From NCBI RefSeq assembly GCF_028713855.1, contig NZ_JAQTNN010000010.1:53490-117489 (forward strand): a stretch of DNA of 64,000 nt, in the 5' to 3' direction. Within the stretch, counting starts at the first letter, position 1. Each line of letters begins with the position of its first letter. The position numbers and the translations under genes are program-made. Below the pieces are notes generated by a model. That model was not told the origin of the DNA and did not search any database. It saw only the letters and a program-made list of their open reading frames with translations. Shown here one piece after another: positions 9,466 through 16,837 of the stretch. Source of the DNA: Sulfuricurvum sp. Lineage in GTDB: Bacteria > Campylobacterota > Campylobacteria > Campylobacterales > Sulfurimonadaceae.

Positions 9466-10442
9466 AACCAAAAATCGCTATTCTCTGTTCCGGCGGAGAT
9501 GTATCGGGAATGAACCCTGCCCTAAAACGGTTTGTCGAATACGCTTATGCCCGAGGGATGGAACCTTATTTTGTTCATCACGGTTTTGAAGGGCTGATCG
9601 ATAATCTAATCACCCCTGCCGCTTACAGCGACGTTGCCGGAATTATTACCCGAGGCGGTACCAAAATCGGTTCTTCCCGATCAAAACGATTTATGGAGCC
9701 CGCATTCCGCTCCATTGCTGCTGAAAATCTCAAAACACATGGCATCACGATGCTGATCGTTCTGGGAGGGGACGGAAGTTTTCGGGGGATGGAACGATTT
9801 TATACCGAGCACGGAATCTCGTTTTGCGGTATCCCCTCCACCATAGACAACGATATCAACGGCACCGACTATTGTCTCGGTGTCGATACAGCTCTAGGGG
9901 TCATCAAAGAGGCTATCGATCAAATTCGTGATACCGCATCCTCATTTCGGCGGGCCTTTATCATTGAAACCATGGGGCGGAACTGCGGCTATCTCGCCCT
10001 CATTTCAGCCATCACATCCGGTGCCGAACTTTGTCTTATCCCTGAAATTCCAATTGATATTCATGAATACACAGGATGTTTTAAATCCCAAATAGCAAAA
10101 GGACGTGACTATTTTATTGCGGTAGTTTCAGAAGCGCTTAACAGCACTGAAGTAGCTCACTGGTTTGAAGAAGAACTTGGGTTTGAATCACGGGTATCAG
10201 TGCTTGGACACATTCAGAGGGGAGGAAACCCAAGTGTATACGATCGATTAATGGCCTACAAATTTGTAACCTATGCGATTGATGCTTTATCTGAGGGTAA
10301 AACCCATTCGGTCATCTGCTACACCAAAAGCCATTTCACTTTTAAAACGATTGACGAAGTTGCTCTGCACCCCTACCGTATCGATGAAGAACTCCTCAGC
10401 CTTGGACGTGAGCAATTTCTTCCATCGCACTGTCAAATGTAG
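9462..10442 (+). CDS. pfkA: ATP-dependent 6-phosphofructokinase
   Basis: Phosphorylates fructose 6-phosphate, the committed glycolytic step. 326 residues with the ATP-site GGDGS (102-106; the Gly at position 4 argues for ATP over pyrophosphate), catalytic STIDNDINGTD (Asp129 as likely base), METMGRNCG-type substrate loop and LGHIQRGGNPS. The ATG at 9462 overlaps the preceding lipoprotein stop; an alternative start 16 codons upstream would only add a tail out of family. Many host-associated Campylobacterota lack this enzyme, so its presence fits a free-living relative. Translational coupling to a lipid-transport operon is odd. The 3' end overlaps the convergent epimerase gene by 47 bases. Confidence 0.94.
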   Translation: MKPKIAILCSGGDVSGMNPALKRFVEYAYARGMEPYFVHHGFEGLIDNLITPAAYSDVAGIITRGGTKIGSSRSKRFMEPAFRSIAAENLKTHGITMLIVLGGDGSFRGMERFYTEHGISFCGIPSTIDNDINGTDYCLGVDTALGVIKEAIDQIRDTASSFRRAFIIETMGRNCGYLALISAITSGAELCLIPEIPIDIHEYTGCFKSQIAKGRDYFIAVVSEALNSTEVAHWFEEELGFESRVSVLGHIQRGGNPSVYDRLMAYKFVTYAIDALSEGKTHSVICYTKSHFTFKTIDEVALHPYRIDEELLSLGREQFLPSHCQM

Positions 10443-11259
10443 GATAGAGAAATTCAAATCCGTGTTCTTGGAGTACCCGAGGATAAACCTCTTTGGAATC
10501 GAGCATAACGATCGATCCCTCTCCAAATACAAGTTTTACAATCCATTCGGGAAGATCGACAAAAGTGGGGCGGTGTAAAATCCGTCCCATCGCTTTCGTT
10601 TGCTCTAAATTGTTGATCGGTTCAGGGGAGCTTAAATTGACCACGCCGCTAATCTCCGCATGCTCGATCAAAAACGCGCACGCGCGTACCAAATCTTTCA
10701 AATGGATCCATGATATCATTTGAAACCCGTTCCCCATTTTTCCGCCCAGACCCATCTTAAACGGGGGAAGCATCTTCGCCATAGCGCCACCGCCTGCAGC
10801 ATAAACGACTCCAAATCGCATAGTACATACACGTGTTTGGACTGAAGAGGCACGCATTGCCGCATACTCCCAATCTCGAACTAAAGAAGCTAAAAAATCG
10901 TCTCCCATATTGCGTGAGGACTCATCATGCTGATGATAAGCATCATATATTCCTACCGCAGAAGCATTCAGCAATGTATGGGGAGGTTCCGTACAAAGGG
11001 CTATTGCCTCTACCAGTTTATTCGTCGTATCCAAACGACTTTGACGTAAAAGTTCTTTATAGTTTTTAGTCCAGCGCCCCAATATATTGGCTCCGGCAAG
11101 ATTAATAATAACATCACACCCGTCTATACTTTTTGCAATTGTCTCTGTCAAAACCGAAGTCCGGATACTGAGTGAGTGTACATCATCTCCATGTTCTTCG
11201 AAATAACGTTTTAACGCACTCCCGACAAATCCGCTAATTCCACATATCACTATTTTCAT
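10396..11259 (-). CDS. TIGR01777-type NAD(P)-binding epimerase-like protein
   Basis: A 287-residue extended short-chain-dehydrogenase-type protein: N-terminal dinucleotide motif GISGFVGSAL (residues 6-15), NLAGANILGRWT, LLNASAVGIYD, MRFGVVYAAGGGAMAKMLPPFKMGLGG and ISWIHLKDLVRA, the pattern of the YfcH/SulA-like family TIGR01777. The C-terminal DUF1731-type tail carries LPEWIVKLVFGEGS. Substrate unknown; some relatives have been linked to cell division, but without firm function. Its 3' end runs 47 bases into the convergent pfkA. Confidence 0.9.
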   Translation of the reverse strand: MKIVICGISGFVGSALKRYFEEHGDDVHSLSIRTSVLTETIAKSIDGCDVIINLAGANILGRWTKNYKELLRQSRLDTTNKLVEAIALCTEPPHTLLNASAVGIYDAYHQHDESSRNMGDDFLASLVRDWEYAAMRASSVQTRVCTMRFGVVYAAGGGAMAKMLPPFKMGLGGKMGNGFQMISWIHLKDLVRACAFLIEHAEISGVVNLSSPEPINNLEQTKAMGRILHRPTFVDLPEWIVKLVFGEGSIVMLDSKEVYPRVLQEHGFEFLYPTFDSAMEEIAHVQG

Positions 11260-11387
11260 CGGCCATCCCTTATGTTAGAGTGATTGTAGCCTAACCGATG
11301 CACATGAGGTTTAAAGATAAAATTGATTCAATGGTTTAAAGGAGTTCTAATAGATGAAGGAGTTGTTACAGAAGTTTAAGGATAAAG

Positions 11388-11417
11388 AAAATGCCCGCGA
11401 GGGGCAATTAGGGCATT
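11388..11417 (-). terminator. rho-independent terminator of the cytochrome c gene
   Basis: On the minus strand AATGCCC (11417-11411) pairs with GGGCATT (11396-11390) around a 14-base loop, followed by TTCTTT. The stem begins at the stop codon of the cytochrome gene. Confidence 0.6.
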
Positions 11418-11748
11418 AGCCGCAAGAAGGAACATTTCCAGAATCAGATCCGTACATGAACAAGAAATCACGCAAATCTTGAGCTTGGCTTTTAAATGTG
11501 TCACCGTTAAAATACGCAGCTGATTTATCTTTTGCATGTGCTTTAATAATGTTAGCGCCGCCGTTAGCGAAAAGTTCATCCCACTCATCTTGTGTATGCA
11601 TCGCTGCACCTTTGGTACCGTTACCATGGCAGTTTTTACATGTTTTCAAATAAGCTTTTTGACCTTTTTTGTCATCAGCAGATACAGTTGTACTAATCAT
11701 TCCCACAGCAACTACTGCCGCAAGAAAAAGTGATGTTGACTTTTTCAT
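11416..11748 (-). CDS. periplasmic monoheme cytochrome c
   Basis: A 110-residue secreted cytochrome. Signal peptide MKKSTSLFLA to about residue 24 (cleavage after VSA), then the heme-attachment motif CKNCH (Cys37, Cys40, His41). A distal Met (for example in FLFMYG) could be the sixth ligand, which I cannot confirm. Size and architecture fit the short class I c-type cytochromes that shuttle electrons in the periplasm. A GGAG ribosome site (AAGGAGAACGAT) precedes the ATG. It seems monocistronic with its own terminator. Partner unknown. Confidence 0.93.
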   Translation of the reverse strand: MKKSTSLFLAAVVAVGMISTTVSADDKKGQKAYLKTCKNCHGNGTKGAAMHTQDEWDELFANGGANIIKAHAKDKSAAYFNGDTFKSQAQDLRDFLFMYGSDSGNVPSCG

Positions 11749-11919
11749 ATCGTTCTCCTTGAATAATTTTAAGACACCTTTAGCGTTTTCGAAAAAAGGG
11801 GGAAAGTATCTTCATTCGGGAATAATAATATCGGATAAAGGATAAATGGAGCATTAACCAAATAATAATATGATGGTTTTTTAGCTATTTTTATCAAAAA
11901 TGTATCAAAAAAACACATT

Positions 11920-12261
11920 TTATTCTTCATCATCCGTTGAAGGAGCTTCTTCTTTTGCTTTACTCGCACGAACTTCAAGACGTATTTTATCTTGACGAAT
12001 TTTACGGTAGGCTTTGTATTGCGCTTTAGTAAGAGCTTCACCCTCTAATCCTACTTCAGCCCCAATCTCTTCTGCACTGAGACCTGCTTCGTTCATCATA
12101 ATCATACGAAATTCTTTTTTTGTCAAATGACGTTTGAGTGACGCATACAATTCACGTTCATCAGCACTGATCTCTACCGCTCCACACTCATACAAGCGTG
12201 CCAAGACTTCGCGGATTGTTTTAGTCGGGTTGTAGCGGAGCCACAATGAATTTTCTAACAT
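11920..12261 (-). CDS. conserved small protein with sigma-region-4-like helix-turn-helix
   Basis: 113 residues of unknown function. The middle (about residues 45-90) has the rhythm of a helix-turn-helix: LTKKEFRMIMMNEAGLSAEEIGAEVG-like, followed by a basic helix (KAYRKIRQDKIR) and an acidic tail ending STDDEE. This resembles region 4 of sigma factors, but there is no region 2. The start overlaps the end of serB by seven bases, so it is the second gene of a serB operon and probably coupled in translation. DNA binding is inferred from the helix pattern only. Confidence 0.75.
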   Translation of the reverse strand: MLENSLWLRYNPTKTIREVLARLYECGAVEISADERELYASLKRHLTKKEFRMIMMNEAGLSAEEIGAEVGLEGEALTKAQYKAYRKIRQDKIRLEVRASKAKEEAPSTDDEE

Positions 12262-12887
12262 GGAAATACCTTTGTAATAATCTGGGTCAAATCTTTAGTA
12301 TCGACGATAACATTTGCCTCTTTTTTGAGAATCTCTTTGGCGCAAAATGCTACTCGTGTCCCTGCATGAGCAAACATCGACCTATCATTCGCACCGTCTC
12401 CGACGACCATCGTCTCTTCTTCACTAACTCCGAACAGTCCTTGCAGACGTTGAAGCATATCTCCCTTAGAGAAATCGAACATCATATCTCCGCCGACAAG
12501 TCCGGTAAGTTTTCCGTCTTTGGCATGCAGCACGTTTGAAAAATCGGCATCGTATCCCAAAATATTTTTCGCATACGAGGTAGCAGTACGGAATCCGCCG
12601 CTGAAACAGACCACCTTAATGTCACGTTCTTTCAAAGCTGCGATCGTCTCTATCGCACCGTTCATGTACGGCAGATTTTGACAAATCTCCTCGACCAAAC
12701 CAAATTCCAGCCCTTTTAAGAGTCCTACCCGTTCTTGAAGACTTTGAAAGAAATCAAGTTCACCATTCATTGCTCGCTCGGTGATAACACTCACTTGTTC
12801 GCCGATTCCCAGTGCTTCCGCAAAAAAATCGATTGTCTCACCGTCCATCAGCGTCGAATCAAAATCAAATACCGCTAACTTAATCAA
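12255..12887 (-). CDS. serB: phosphoserine phosphatase
   Basis: HAD-superfamily hydrolase making serine from phosphoserine. Motif I DFDSTLMDGE (nucleophile Asp and catalytic Asp two residues on), motif II FSGGF (Ser), motif III Lys region and motif IV VGDGANDRSM are all present; about 210 residues, normal for the short bacterial form without ACT domain. I place the start at a TTG at 12887 because AGGAAA lies six bases before it; the longer reading from 12950 would add residues absent from the family and run into metF's promoter. It is divergent from metF across about 50 bases. Confidence 0.92.
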   Translation of the reverse strand: MIKLAVFDFDSTLMDGETIDFFAEALGIGEQVSVITERAMNGELDFFQSLQERVGLLKGLEFGLVEEICQNLPYMNGAIETIAALKERDIKVVCFSGGFRTATSYAKNILGYDADFSNVLHAKDGKLTGLVGGDMMFDFSKGDMLQRLQGLFGVSEEETMVVGDGANDRSMFAHAGTRVAFCAKEILKKEANVIVDTKDLTQIITKVFPC

Positions 12888-12937
12888 ATCACGTTTCCTA
12901 TTTGTTATAATGACGCAATTATATCCAAGGGTAGCTT

Positions 12938-13840
12938 TTGTTCGAATCATTTATCCATAAACTCCGTCACGGAACCTATATCACCTTAGAGACTACCCCG
13001 TCTCGCTCAGCGCAATTTGCCCCAATAATCGAAAAAATCGCCGCTTTGGGATTGGATCAAATGGTGGATGGATTCAGTACGACCGATAATCCGCTCGCCA
13101 AACTCAAATACAACGCTCTCTTCGCCGCGATGAAACTCCAAGATCGTTTTGGTAAACCAACACTTGCAACGATGAGTATGCGCGACCGCAACCGTATCGC
13201 ATTGCAATCCGATCTTCTCGGAGCCAACGAAGCCAATGTCCGCGCGATCCTCGCTCTTACGGGTGACAGCGCCCACTATTCCGATCAACCGCACGCAAAA
13301 GGGGTTTTCGAAGGGAATAGCAAACTCCTCCTCGACATTATCGCTACCCTCAACAACGGCACCGATTTGGCAGAACAAAAACTCCTCGCCCCCGTACAGG
13401 AGATTTACCCATTCGCCGTTATCGATGCCTATGCTAAAAGTGCTGCGACATTACAGAAAAAGATGTCGAAAAAAGTAGCCCATGGAGCCATCGCCATCAT
13501 CTCCCAACCCGTCTACGATCTCGAAAATGCTCGCAAACTGCTCGATATGATGGCGGAAGCCAACCGCGAGAACAATGCTGCGTGCGTCCTCGTTTTAGGC
13601 TATTTTCCGATCACGAAACTCCGCACCGCACGATTTTTGGATGAGAATGTACCGGGGATATTTGTACCGAGTGAGTGGGTAGAAGCACTCGAAGCGGCTT
13701 CACACATCAGCCCGGAGGAAGAGTACCGTGTCGGATTTGAACTGAGTAAAACTCTTTTCGAAGAGCTCAAAGCCCTCCATCCGAAAATCCATATCATGAC
13801 CGCCAATCAGTTTGAGTTAGCCAAGGCGATTTTGAGCTAA
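12938..13840 (+). CDS. metF: 5,10-methylenetetrahydrofolate reductase
   Basis: A 300-residue FAD-dependent TIM-barrel enzyme reducing methylene-THF to methyl-THF for methionine synthesis. Seen: ITLETTPSRS near the N-terminus (catalytic Glu region), GFSTTDNP, ATMSMRDRNR, RAILALTGDS (the LRGD-like flavin segment), and ALVFSQPVYD-like IISQPVYDLENA followed by FPITKLRTARFLDENVPGI. The start is a TTG with AAGGGTAG before it. A -10-like TATAAT lies at 12905-12910. Its last codons and stop are the sequence that is repeated downstream at 14559 and, in part, at 15508. Confidence 0.93.
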   Translation: MFESFIHKLRHGTYITLETTPSRSAQFAPIIEKIAALGLDQMVDGFSTTDNPLAKLKYNALFAAMKLQDRFGKPTLATMSMRDRNRIALQSDLLGANEANVRAILALTGDSAHYSDQPHAKGVFEGNSKLLLDIIATLNNGTDLAEQKLLAPVQEIYPFAVIDAYAKSAATLQKKMSKKVAHGAIAIISQPVYDLENARKLLDMMAEANRENNAACVLVLGYFPITKLRTARFLDENVPGIFVPSEWVEALEAASHISPEEEYRVGFELSKTLFEELKALHPKIHIMTANQFELAKAILS

Positions 13841-13846
13841 TTTCAG
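13826..13846 (+). repeat. direct repeat, native copy at the metF 3' end
   Basis: The last four sense codons and stop of metF plus six bases form a 21-base sequence repeated exactly at 14559-14579; 18 of the bases recur again at 15508-15525. It marks the left border of the accessory segment. Confidence 0.85.
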
Positions 13847-13866
13847 ATTCTTTCACTCGCTCGTCA

Positions 13867-13900
13867 TCCCCGTCATCCCGTACTTGATACGGGATCTATC
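13867..13900. repeat. REP-like inverted repeat, second copy
   Basis: A perfect 8-bp stem, ATCCCGTA (13875-13882) with TACGGGAT (13888-13895), around loop CTTGA. Preceded by GTCAT and followed by C-TAT-C, it has the same geometry and flanks as the element at 502-531. It lies between metF and the toxin gene inside the first insert, with no good T-run after it. Confidence 0.7.
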
Positions 13901-13931
13901 TTGAACTTAAGATCAAACCGACCTATTGATA

Positions 13932-13961
13932 TTGCATTTTACATACAATTGATATACAATT
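13932..13961 (+). promoter_or_regulatory. promoter and likely operator of the toxin-antitoxin pair
   Basis: A -35-like TTGCAT (13932-13937) and -10-like TACAAT (13955-13960) are 17 bases apart. Overlapping them are a direct repeat ATACAATT (13943-13950 and 13954-13961) and an inverted repeat AATTG / CAATT with five-base spacer (13947-13961). Such symmetry over the -10 region fits autorepression by the ribbon-helix-helix-type antitoxin encoded downstream. Binding is inferred. Confidence 0.55.
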
Positions 13962-13994
13962 ATGAAATAATACCTTTAGCAAGTGGAGGATCAA

Positions 13995-14261
13995 ATGGTT
14001 TTTGATTGGAACGATGAGAAAAACACCCTCCTCAAAGAGAGCCGAAATATTTGTTTCGAGGATGTCGTCACCAGTATCCAAGAAAACAAACTTCTCGACA
14101 TCGTCAAAAACCCAAGTGCTAACCATCAGAGTCAATACTGTTTGATTGTCGAAATTATGAATTACGCCTATATCGTTCCGTTTGTCAAAGAGGGAGATAC
14201 GTTTTTTCTCAAAACGATCTATCCCAGCCGAAAAGAAACCAAAAAATACTTCAAGGAGTAA
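13995..14261 (+). CDS. BrnT-like type II toxin
   Basis: An 88-residue protein. It begins MVFDWNDEKNTLL, matching the BrnT opening (F-x-W-D-x-x-K-N), has CFEDVV where BrnT has its SFEDA motif, and ends with FLKTIYPSRKETKKYF, resembling the BrnT strand and Arg/Glu helix (SARKATKKE-Y). BrnT toxins are small RelE-fold ribonucleases; activity here is inferred. A GGAGG lies six bases before the ATG at 13995, so the GTG four codons upstream is not used. The antitoxin gene follows after three bases. Confidence 0.75.
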   Translation: MVFDWNDEKNTLLKESRNICFEDVVTSIQENKLLDIVKNPSANHQSQYCLIVEIMNYAYIVPFVKEGDTFFLKTIYPSRKETKKYFKE

Positions 14262-14264
14262 CCG

Positions 14265-14558
14265 ATGCGTACCAAAACACTCTATACCGATGAAGAGTTA
14301 GCCATTGTCAATGCAGTGGAAAACGGTGAGTATGTTTCACTGCCTATCGATGAATTTGAGACCCTCAAAAGATCGCTAAAAATCGCGGCTTCTGAAACGA
14401 TCAAACAACGTTCCAAACGCAAAGCGATCAGTATTCGTCTCCTCGAAGATGACATCATGAAACTCAAAGCAATGGCGCTCAATGAGGGAATCCCTTATCA
14501 AACCTATATCACTCACGTCATCCATAAAATCACGACAGGACAAGTACGGGTCTCTTAA
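14265..14558 (+). CDS. CopG/BrnA-type antitoxin
   Basis: A 97-residue partner of the preceding toxin. The N-terminal half (LYTDEELAIVNAVENGEYVSLP) resembles toxin-neutralising regions of this family; the C-terminal half (KAISIRLLEDDIMKLKAMAL, then GIPYQTYITHVIHKI) has the strand-helix-helix pattern of ribbon-helix-helix DNA-binding domains. It therefore probably both neutralises the toxin and represses the promoter at 13932. Its stop codon directly abuts the second copy of the metF-end repeat at 14559. Confidence 0.78.
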   Translation: MRTKTLYTDEELAIVNAVENGEYVSLPIDEFETLKRSLKIAASETIKQRSKRKAISIRLLEDDIMKLKAMALNEGIPYQTYITHVIHKITTGQVRVS

Positions 14559-14606
14559 GCGATTTTGAGCTAATTTCAGCCTCTTTTGGCTATAATCGAT
14601 CACTAT
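14559..14606 (+). repeat. direct repeat, middle copy of metF-end / serS-promoter sequence
   Basis: Positions 14559-14579 repeat the metF end (13826-13846) exactly, and 14562-14606 (45 bases) repeat 15508-15552 exactly. It includes GGCTATAAT, the presumed serS -10 element, here displaced about 1 kb from serS. It ends the toxin-antitoxin insert and starts the second one, and it also encodes the last residues of the YefM protein on the minus strand. Confidence 0.9.
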
Positions 14607-14784
14607 TCTTTTTGGACGATAGCAGATGCATCGTCTCTTTCATCGAAGCAAACTCTTCATACGAGAGTAAAACCGCACTTTGGTTATCTTTGGTCGTGAT
14701 AATGTACTCTACACAGTCGTTACATACGCTGTCTATCATACTTCGTAGGTTGTTACGTGCCGCAGAATAAAATATGGCTTGCAC
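14590..14784 (-). CDS. YefM/Phd-family antitoxin without partner toxin
   Basis: 64 residues from a GTG start preceded by AAGGAG. The opening MQAIFYSAARNNLRSMIDSV closely parallels E. coli YefM (SYSEARQNL), followed by YIITTKDNQSAVLLSYEEFASMKETMHLLSS, the conserved DNA-binding and dimer part. The protein stops about 20 residues earlier than YefM, losing much of the toxin-binding tail, and its last residues NSDRL and the stop are encoded by the 14562-14606 repeat. No YoeB-like gene follows. It is probably a truncated, orphaned antitoxin that may still bind DNA. Confidence 0.8.
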   Translation of the reverse strand: MQAIFYSAARNNLRSMIDSVCNDCVEYIITTKDNQSAVLLSYEEFASMKETMHLLSSKKNSDRL

Positions 14785-14810
14785 CACACACTCCTTAATC
14801 ATGTCAATTT

Positions 14811-15425
14811 TTATCCCGCATATACCATAACAACCTTATTGATTTCAGGAATAACAATGAGAATAGTACTTCCTCGACAGTTTGTAAAATAGCTACCTGA
14901 TTTTGAAACAGCCAAGTTAACTTTCTTTTCAATATTACTATCCACAGCAATCCCAAACCCATATTGATCAAGAAAATTACCAAGAATCCAACTACTATTT
15001 GAATCATTTTTCATTGGAGTTTCACTCCATTCTCCGCACTGCCGTATATATTCATTTCGGGGTGTATCTTCGAGCGATAAAATAGAAAAATAATCTATGC
15101 CAGTATTTTTTATAGTTTTTGCAGAACTCTCTGGTAGTTCGAAAACAATTATTCCCGTTTCATTGGCTCCAGGTCCAAATACTCCCCAAGACTCTGTTTT
15201 TTGATAAAGTATATTTGTTACTGCCATCTCACGAGGAATATGATTCAAATAAAAAGTTTGCTCATAATTTTTATACCAACTATACGGAGCTACAATCATA
15301 GCAATTAGTACAATTACAAAAAATAAGCGATTTCTTGAATAAAGTACCTTTAAAAAGTCATAAATAAAATATATAACTACAGGTGTAAGTGCAAATATAG
15401 CCAATAAGATAAATAATCCTAACAA
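14811..15425 (-). CDS. membrane protein of unknown function
   Basis: 204 residues, unrecognised. Two hydrophobic helices (about 2-27 and 33-50) precede a soluble domain of about 150 residues with Cys129 (IRQCGEW) and Cys184 (FTNCRGST), which could pair if the domain is periplasmic. The DNA is clearly more AT-rich than metF or serS on either side, which fits recent acquisition. It lies 26 bases upstream of the yefM start on the same strand, inside the second insert. No toxin-like motif was seen, so it is not obviously the missing YefM partner. Confidence 0.65.
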   Translation of the reverse strand: MLGLFILLAIFALTPVVIYFIYDFLKVLYSRNRLFFVIVLIAMIVAPYSWYKNYEQTFYLNHIPREMAVTNILYQKTESWGVFGPGANETGIIVFELPESSAKTIKNTGIDYFSILSLEDTPRNEYIRQCGEWSETPMKNDSNSSWILGNFLDQYGFGIAVDSNIEKKVNLAVSKSGSYFTNCRGSTILIVIPEINKVVMVYAG

Positions 15426-15507
15426 AATATATTTCCTAACTATTATAAATTTTTTATACTGTATTTTATGATACTAAAACTATATATCTGCTTGATTCAG
15501 TTTTTCT

Positions 15508-15552
15508 ATTTTGAGCTAATTTCAGCCTCTTTTGGCTATAATCGATCACTAT
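15508..15552 (+). repeat. direct repeat, copy at the serS promoter
   Basis: Forty-five bases identical to 14562-14606. The left 18 bases also match the metF end at 13829-13846, which suggests that metF and serS were once directly adjacent with this as the junction. Confidence 0.9.
15531..15542 (+). promoter_or_regulatory. serS promoter -10 region
   Basis: TATAAT at 15537-15542 preceded by TTTTGGC, close to the Campylobacterota pattern of a T-rich stretch plus extended -10 without a strong -35. It lies 33 bases before the serS ATG. An identical copy at 14591-14596 has been carried away from serS by the insertion. Confidence 0.65.
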
Positions 15553-15574
15553 ATAATTGCAGGAATGACCCTTT

Positions 15575-16819
15575 ATGATCGATGTAAAACTTCTCCAGAA
15601 AAATTTTGACGAAACCGCAACAGCATTGATGCGCAAAAAAGTCTCAAGCGAGATAATCGCCGAGCTAAAAACTGCCAACGAAACCCTCAAAACCGCTAAA
15701 CTCGCCTACGAGACATTGCAAGCGAAACAAAACGAACTCAGCCGTCTTTTCGGTCAATACAAAAAAGAGGGAAAAAGCACCGATGAGTTGAAAATCGAAG
15801 TCGATGCGAACAAAGTAACCCTGGGTGATCTCCTCGATACCCAACGCTCCGCCGAAGAAGCTCTCGATGCGATCATCATGCGCGTTCCGAATATCCCCGA
15901 TGCGGATGTACCGGATGGCGAAGATGAAAACGATAATATCGAAATCCGCAAAGTCTTAACCCCTCCGACATTCACATTCACCCCTAAAGAGCACTGGGAA
16001 TTGGCGGAGCAAAACAACTGGATCGATTTCGAGCGCGGTGTTAAACTCGCAAAAAGCCGTTTCAGCGTTGTGGGCGGTATGGGTGCACGGTTAGAGCGTG
16101 CCCTCATCAATTTCATGCTCGATTTCAACCGTGAGCGCGGTTTCGAAGAGTTCAGCGTTCCGATGCTCGTAAACCGTCGTGCGTTAGAGGGGACGGGACA
16201 GCTTCCGAAATTTGAAGATGACTTGTTCAAAGTCGAAGAGGAAGAGCTTTATCTCATCCCGACGGCGGAAGTACCGCTTACGAATCTCTACCAAGATGAA
16301 ATTATTAACGGTGCCGAGTTGCCGATCAAAATGACGGGATACACCTCGTGTTTTCGTAAAGAAGCGGGAAGCGGCGGCCGCGACGTACGCGGTATGATCC
16401 GTCAGCATCAGTTTCACAAAGTCGAACTCGTCTCCATCACCCGCGCCGATCAAAGTGACACGGTATTTGAAGAGATGGTTGCATGTGCTTCTGATCTACT
16501 CGCAGCACTTGGACTTCCTCACCGCCTCGTCACCCTCTGTACGGGAGATTTGGGGTTCGGTGCGGCGCGTACCGTCGATCTCGAAGTGTGGCTACCGGGG
16601 CAAAACACCTATCGTGAAATCAGCTCCGTCTCCAACACGCGAGACTTCCAAGCTCGCCGTGCGAAGATCCGCTACAAAGAAGAGGGGAAAAATATTCTCG
16701 CTCATACCCTAAACGGTTCAAGTTTAGCGGTCGGACGGACGATGATAGCTATTATGGAAAATTTCCAGCAAGAAGACGGCAGTATCATCATCCCTGCTGT
16801 GCTGCAAAAATATCTCTAA
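15575..16819 (+). CDS. serS: seryl-tRNA synthetase
   Basis: Class II synthetase of 414 residues charging tRNA-Ser (and tRNA-Sec if present). N-terminal coiled-coil tRNA-binding arm about residues 25-105 ([14 protein letters not shown] start, [13 protein letters not shown]), catalytic core with motif 2 [26 protein letters not shown], the motif 3-region [16 protein letters not shown] and [17 protein letters not shown] near the C-terminus. All core motifs intact. Followed after 18 bases by the TPR gene, an order I recall from C. jejuni (Cj0389-Cj0390). Confidence 0.97.
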   Translation: MIDVKLLQKNFDETATALMRKKVSSEIIAELKTANETLKTAKLAYETLQAKQNELSRLFGQYKKEGKSTDELKIEVDANKVTLGDLLDTQRSAEEALDAIIMRVPNIPDADVPDGEDENDNIEIRKVLTPPTFTFTPKEHWELAEQNNWIDFERGVKLAKSRFSVVGGMGARLERALINFMLDFNRERGFEEFSVPMLVNRRALEGTGQLPKFEDDLFKVEEEELYLIPTAEVPLTNLYQDEIINGAELPIKMTGYTSCFRKEAGSGGRDVRGMIRQHQFHKVELVSITRADQSDTVFEEMVACASDLLAALGLPHRLVTLCTGDLGFGAARTVDLEVWLPGQNTYREISSVSNTRDFQARRAKIRYKEEGKNILAHTLNGSSLAVGRTMIAIMENFQQEDGSIIIPAVLQKYL

Positions 16820-16837
16820 TCGGAACAAAGAGAGGCT

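Noticed and set aside
11769..12041. 90-codon minus-strand frame between cytochrome c and the HTH-like gene
   Set aside because: Overlaps the coding end of the HTH-like gene in another frame; low-complexity Lys/Phe composition. The gap itself holds only promoter-like AT-rich sequence for the cytochrome.
14811..15425. Membrane protein as the toxin of the orphan YefM
   Set aside because: Two membrane helices and no RelE/YoeB-like fold or catalytic residues; it lies upstream rather than downstream of yefM.
15511..15542. TTGAGC as a -35 for serS
   Set aside because: It is 20 bases from TATAAT, too far for a normal sigma-70 spacer. An extended -10 without -35 is more likely.
13826..15552. Composite transposon explanation for the island
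   Set aside because: The repeats are metF-end and serS-promoter sequence, not inverted termini, and no transposase exists inside.
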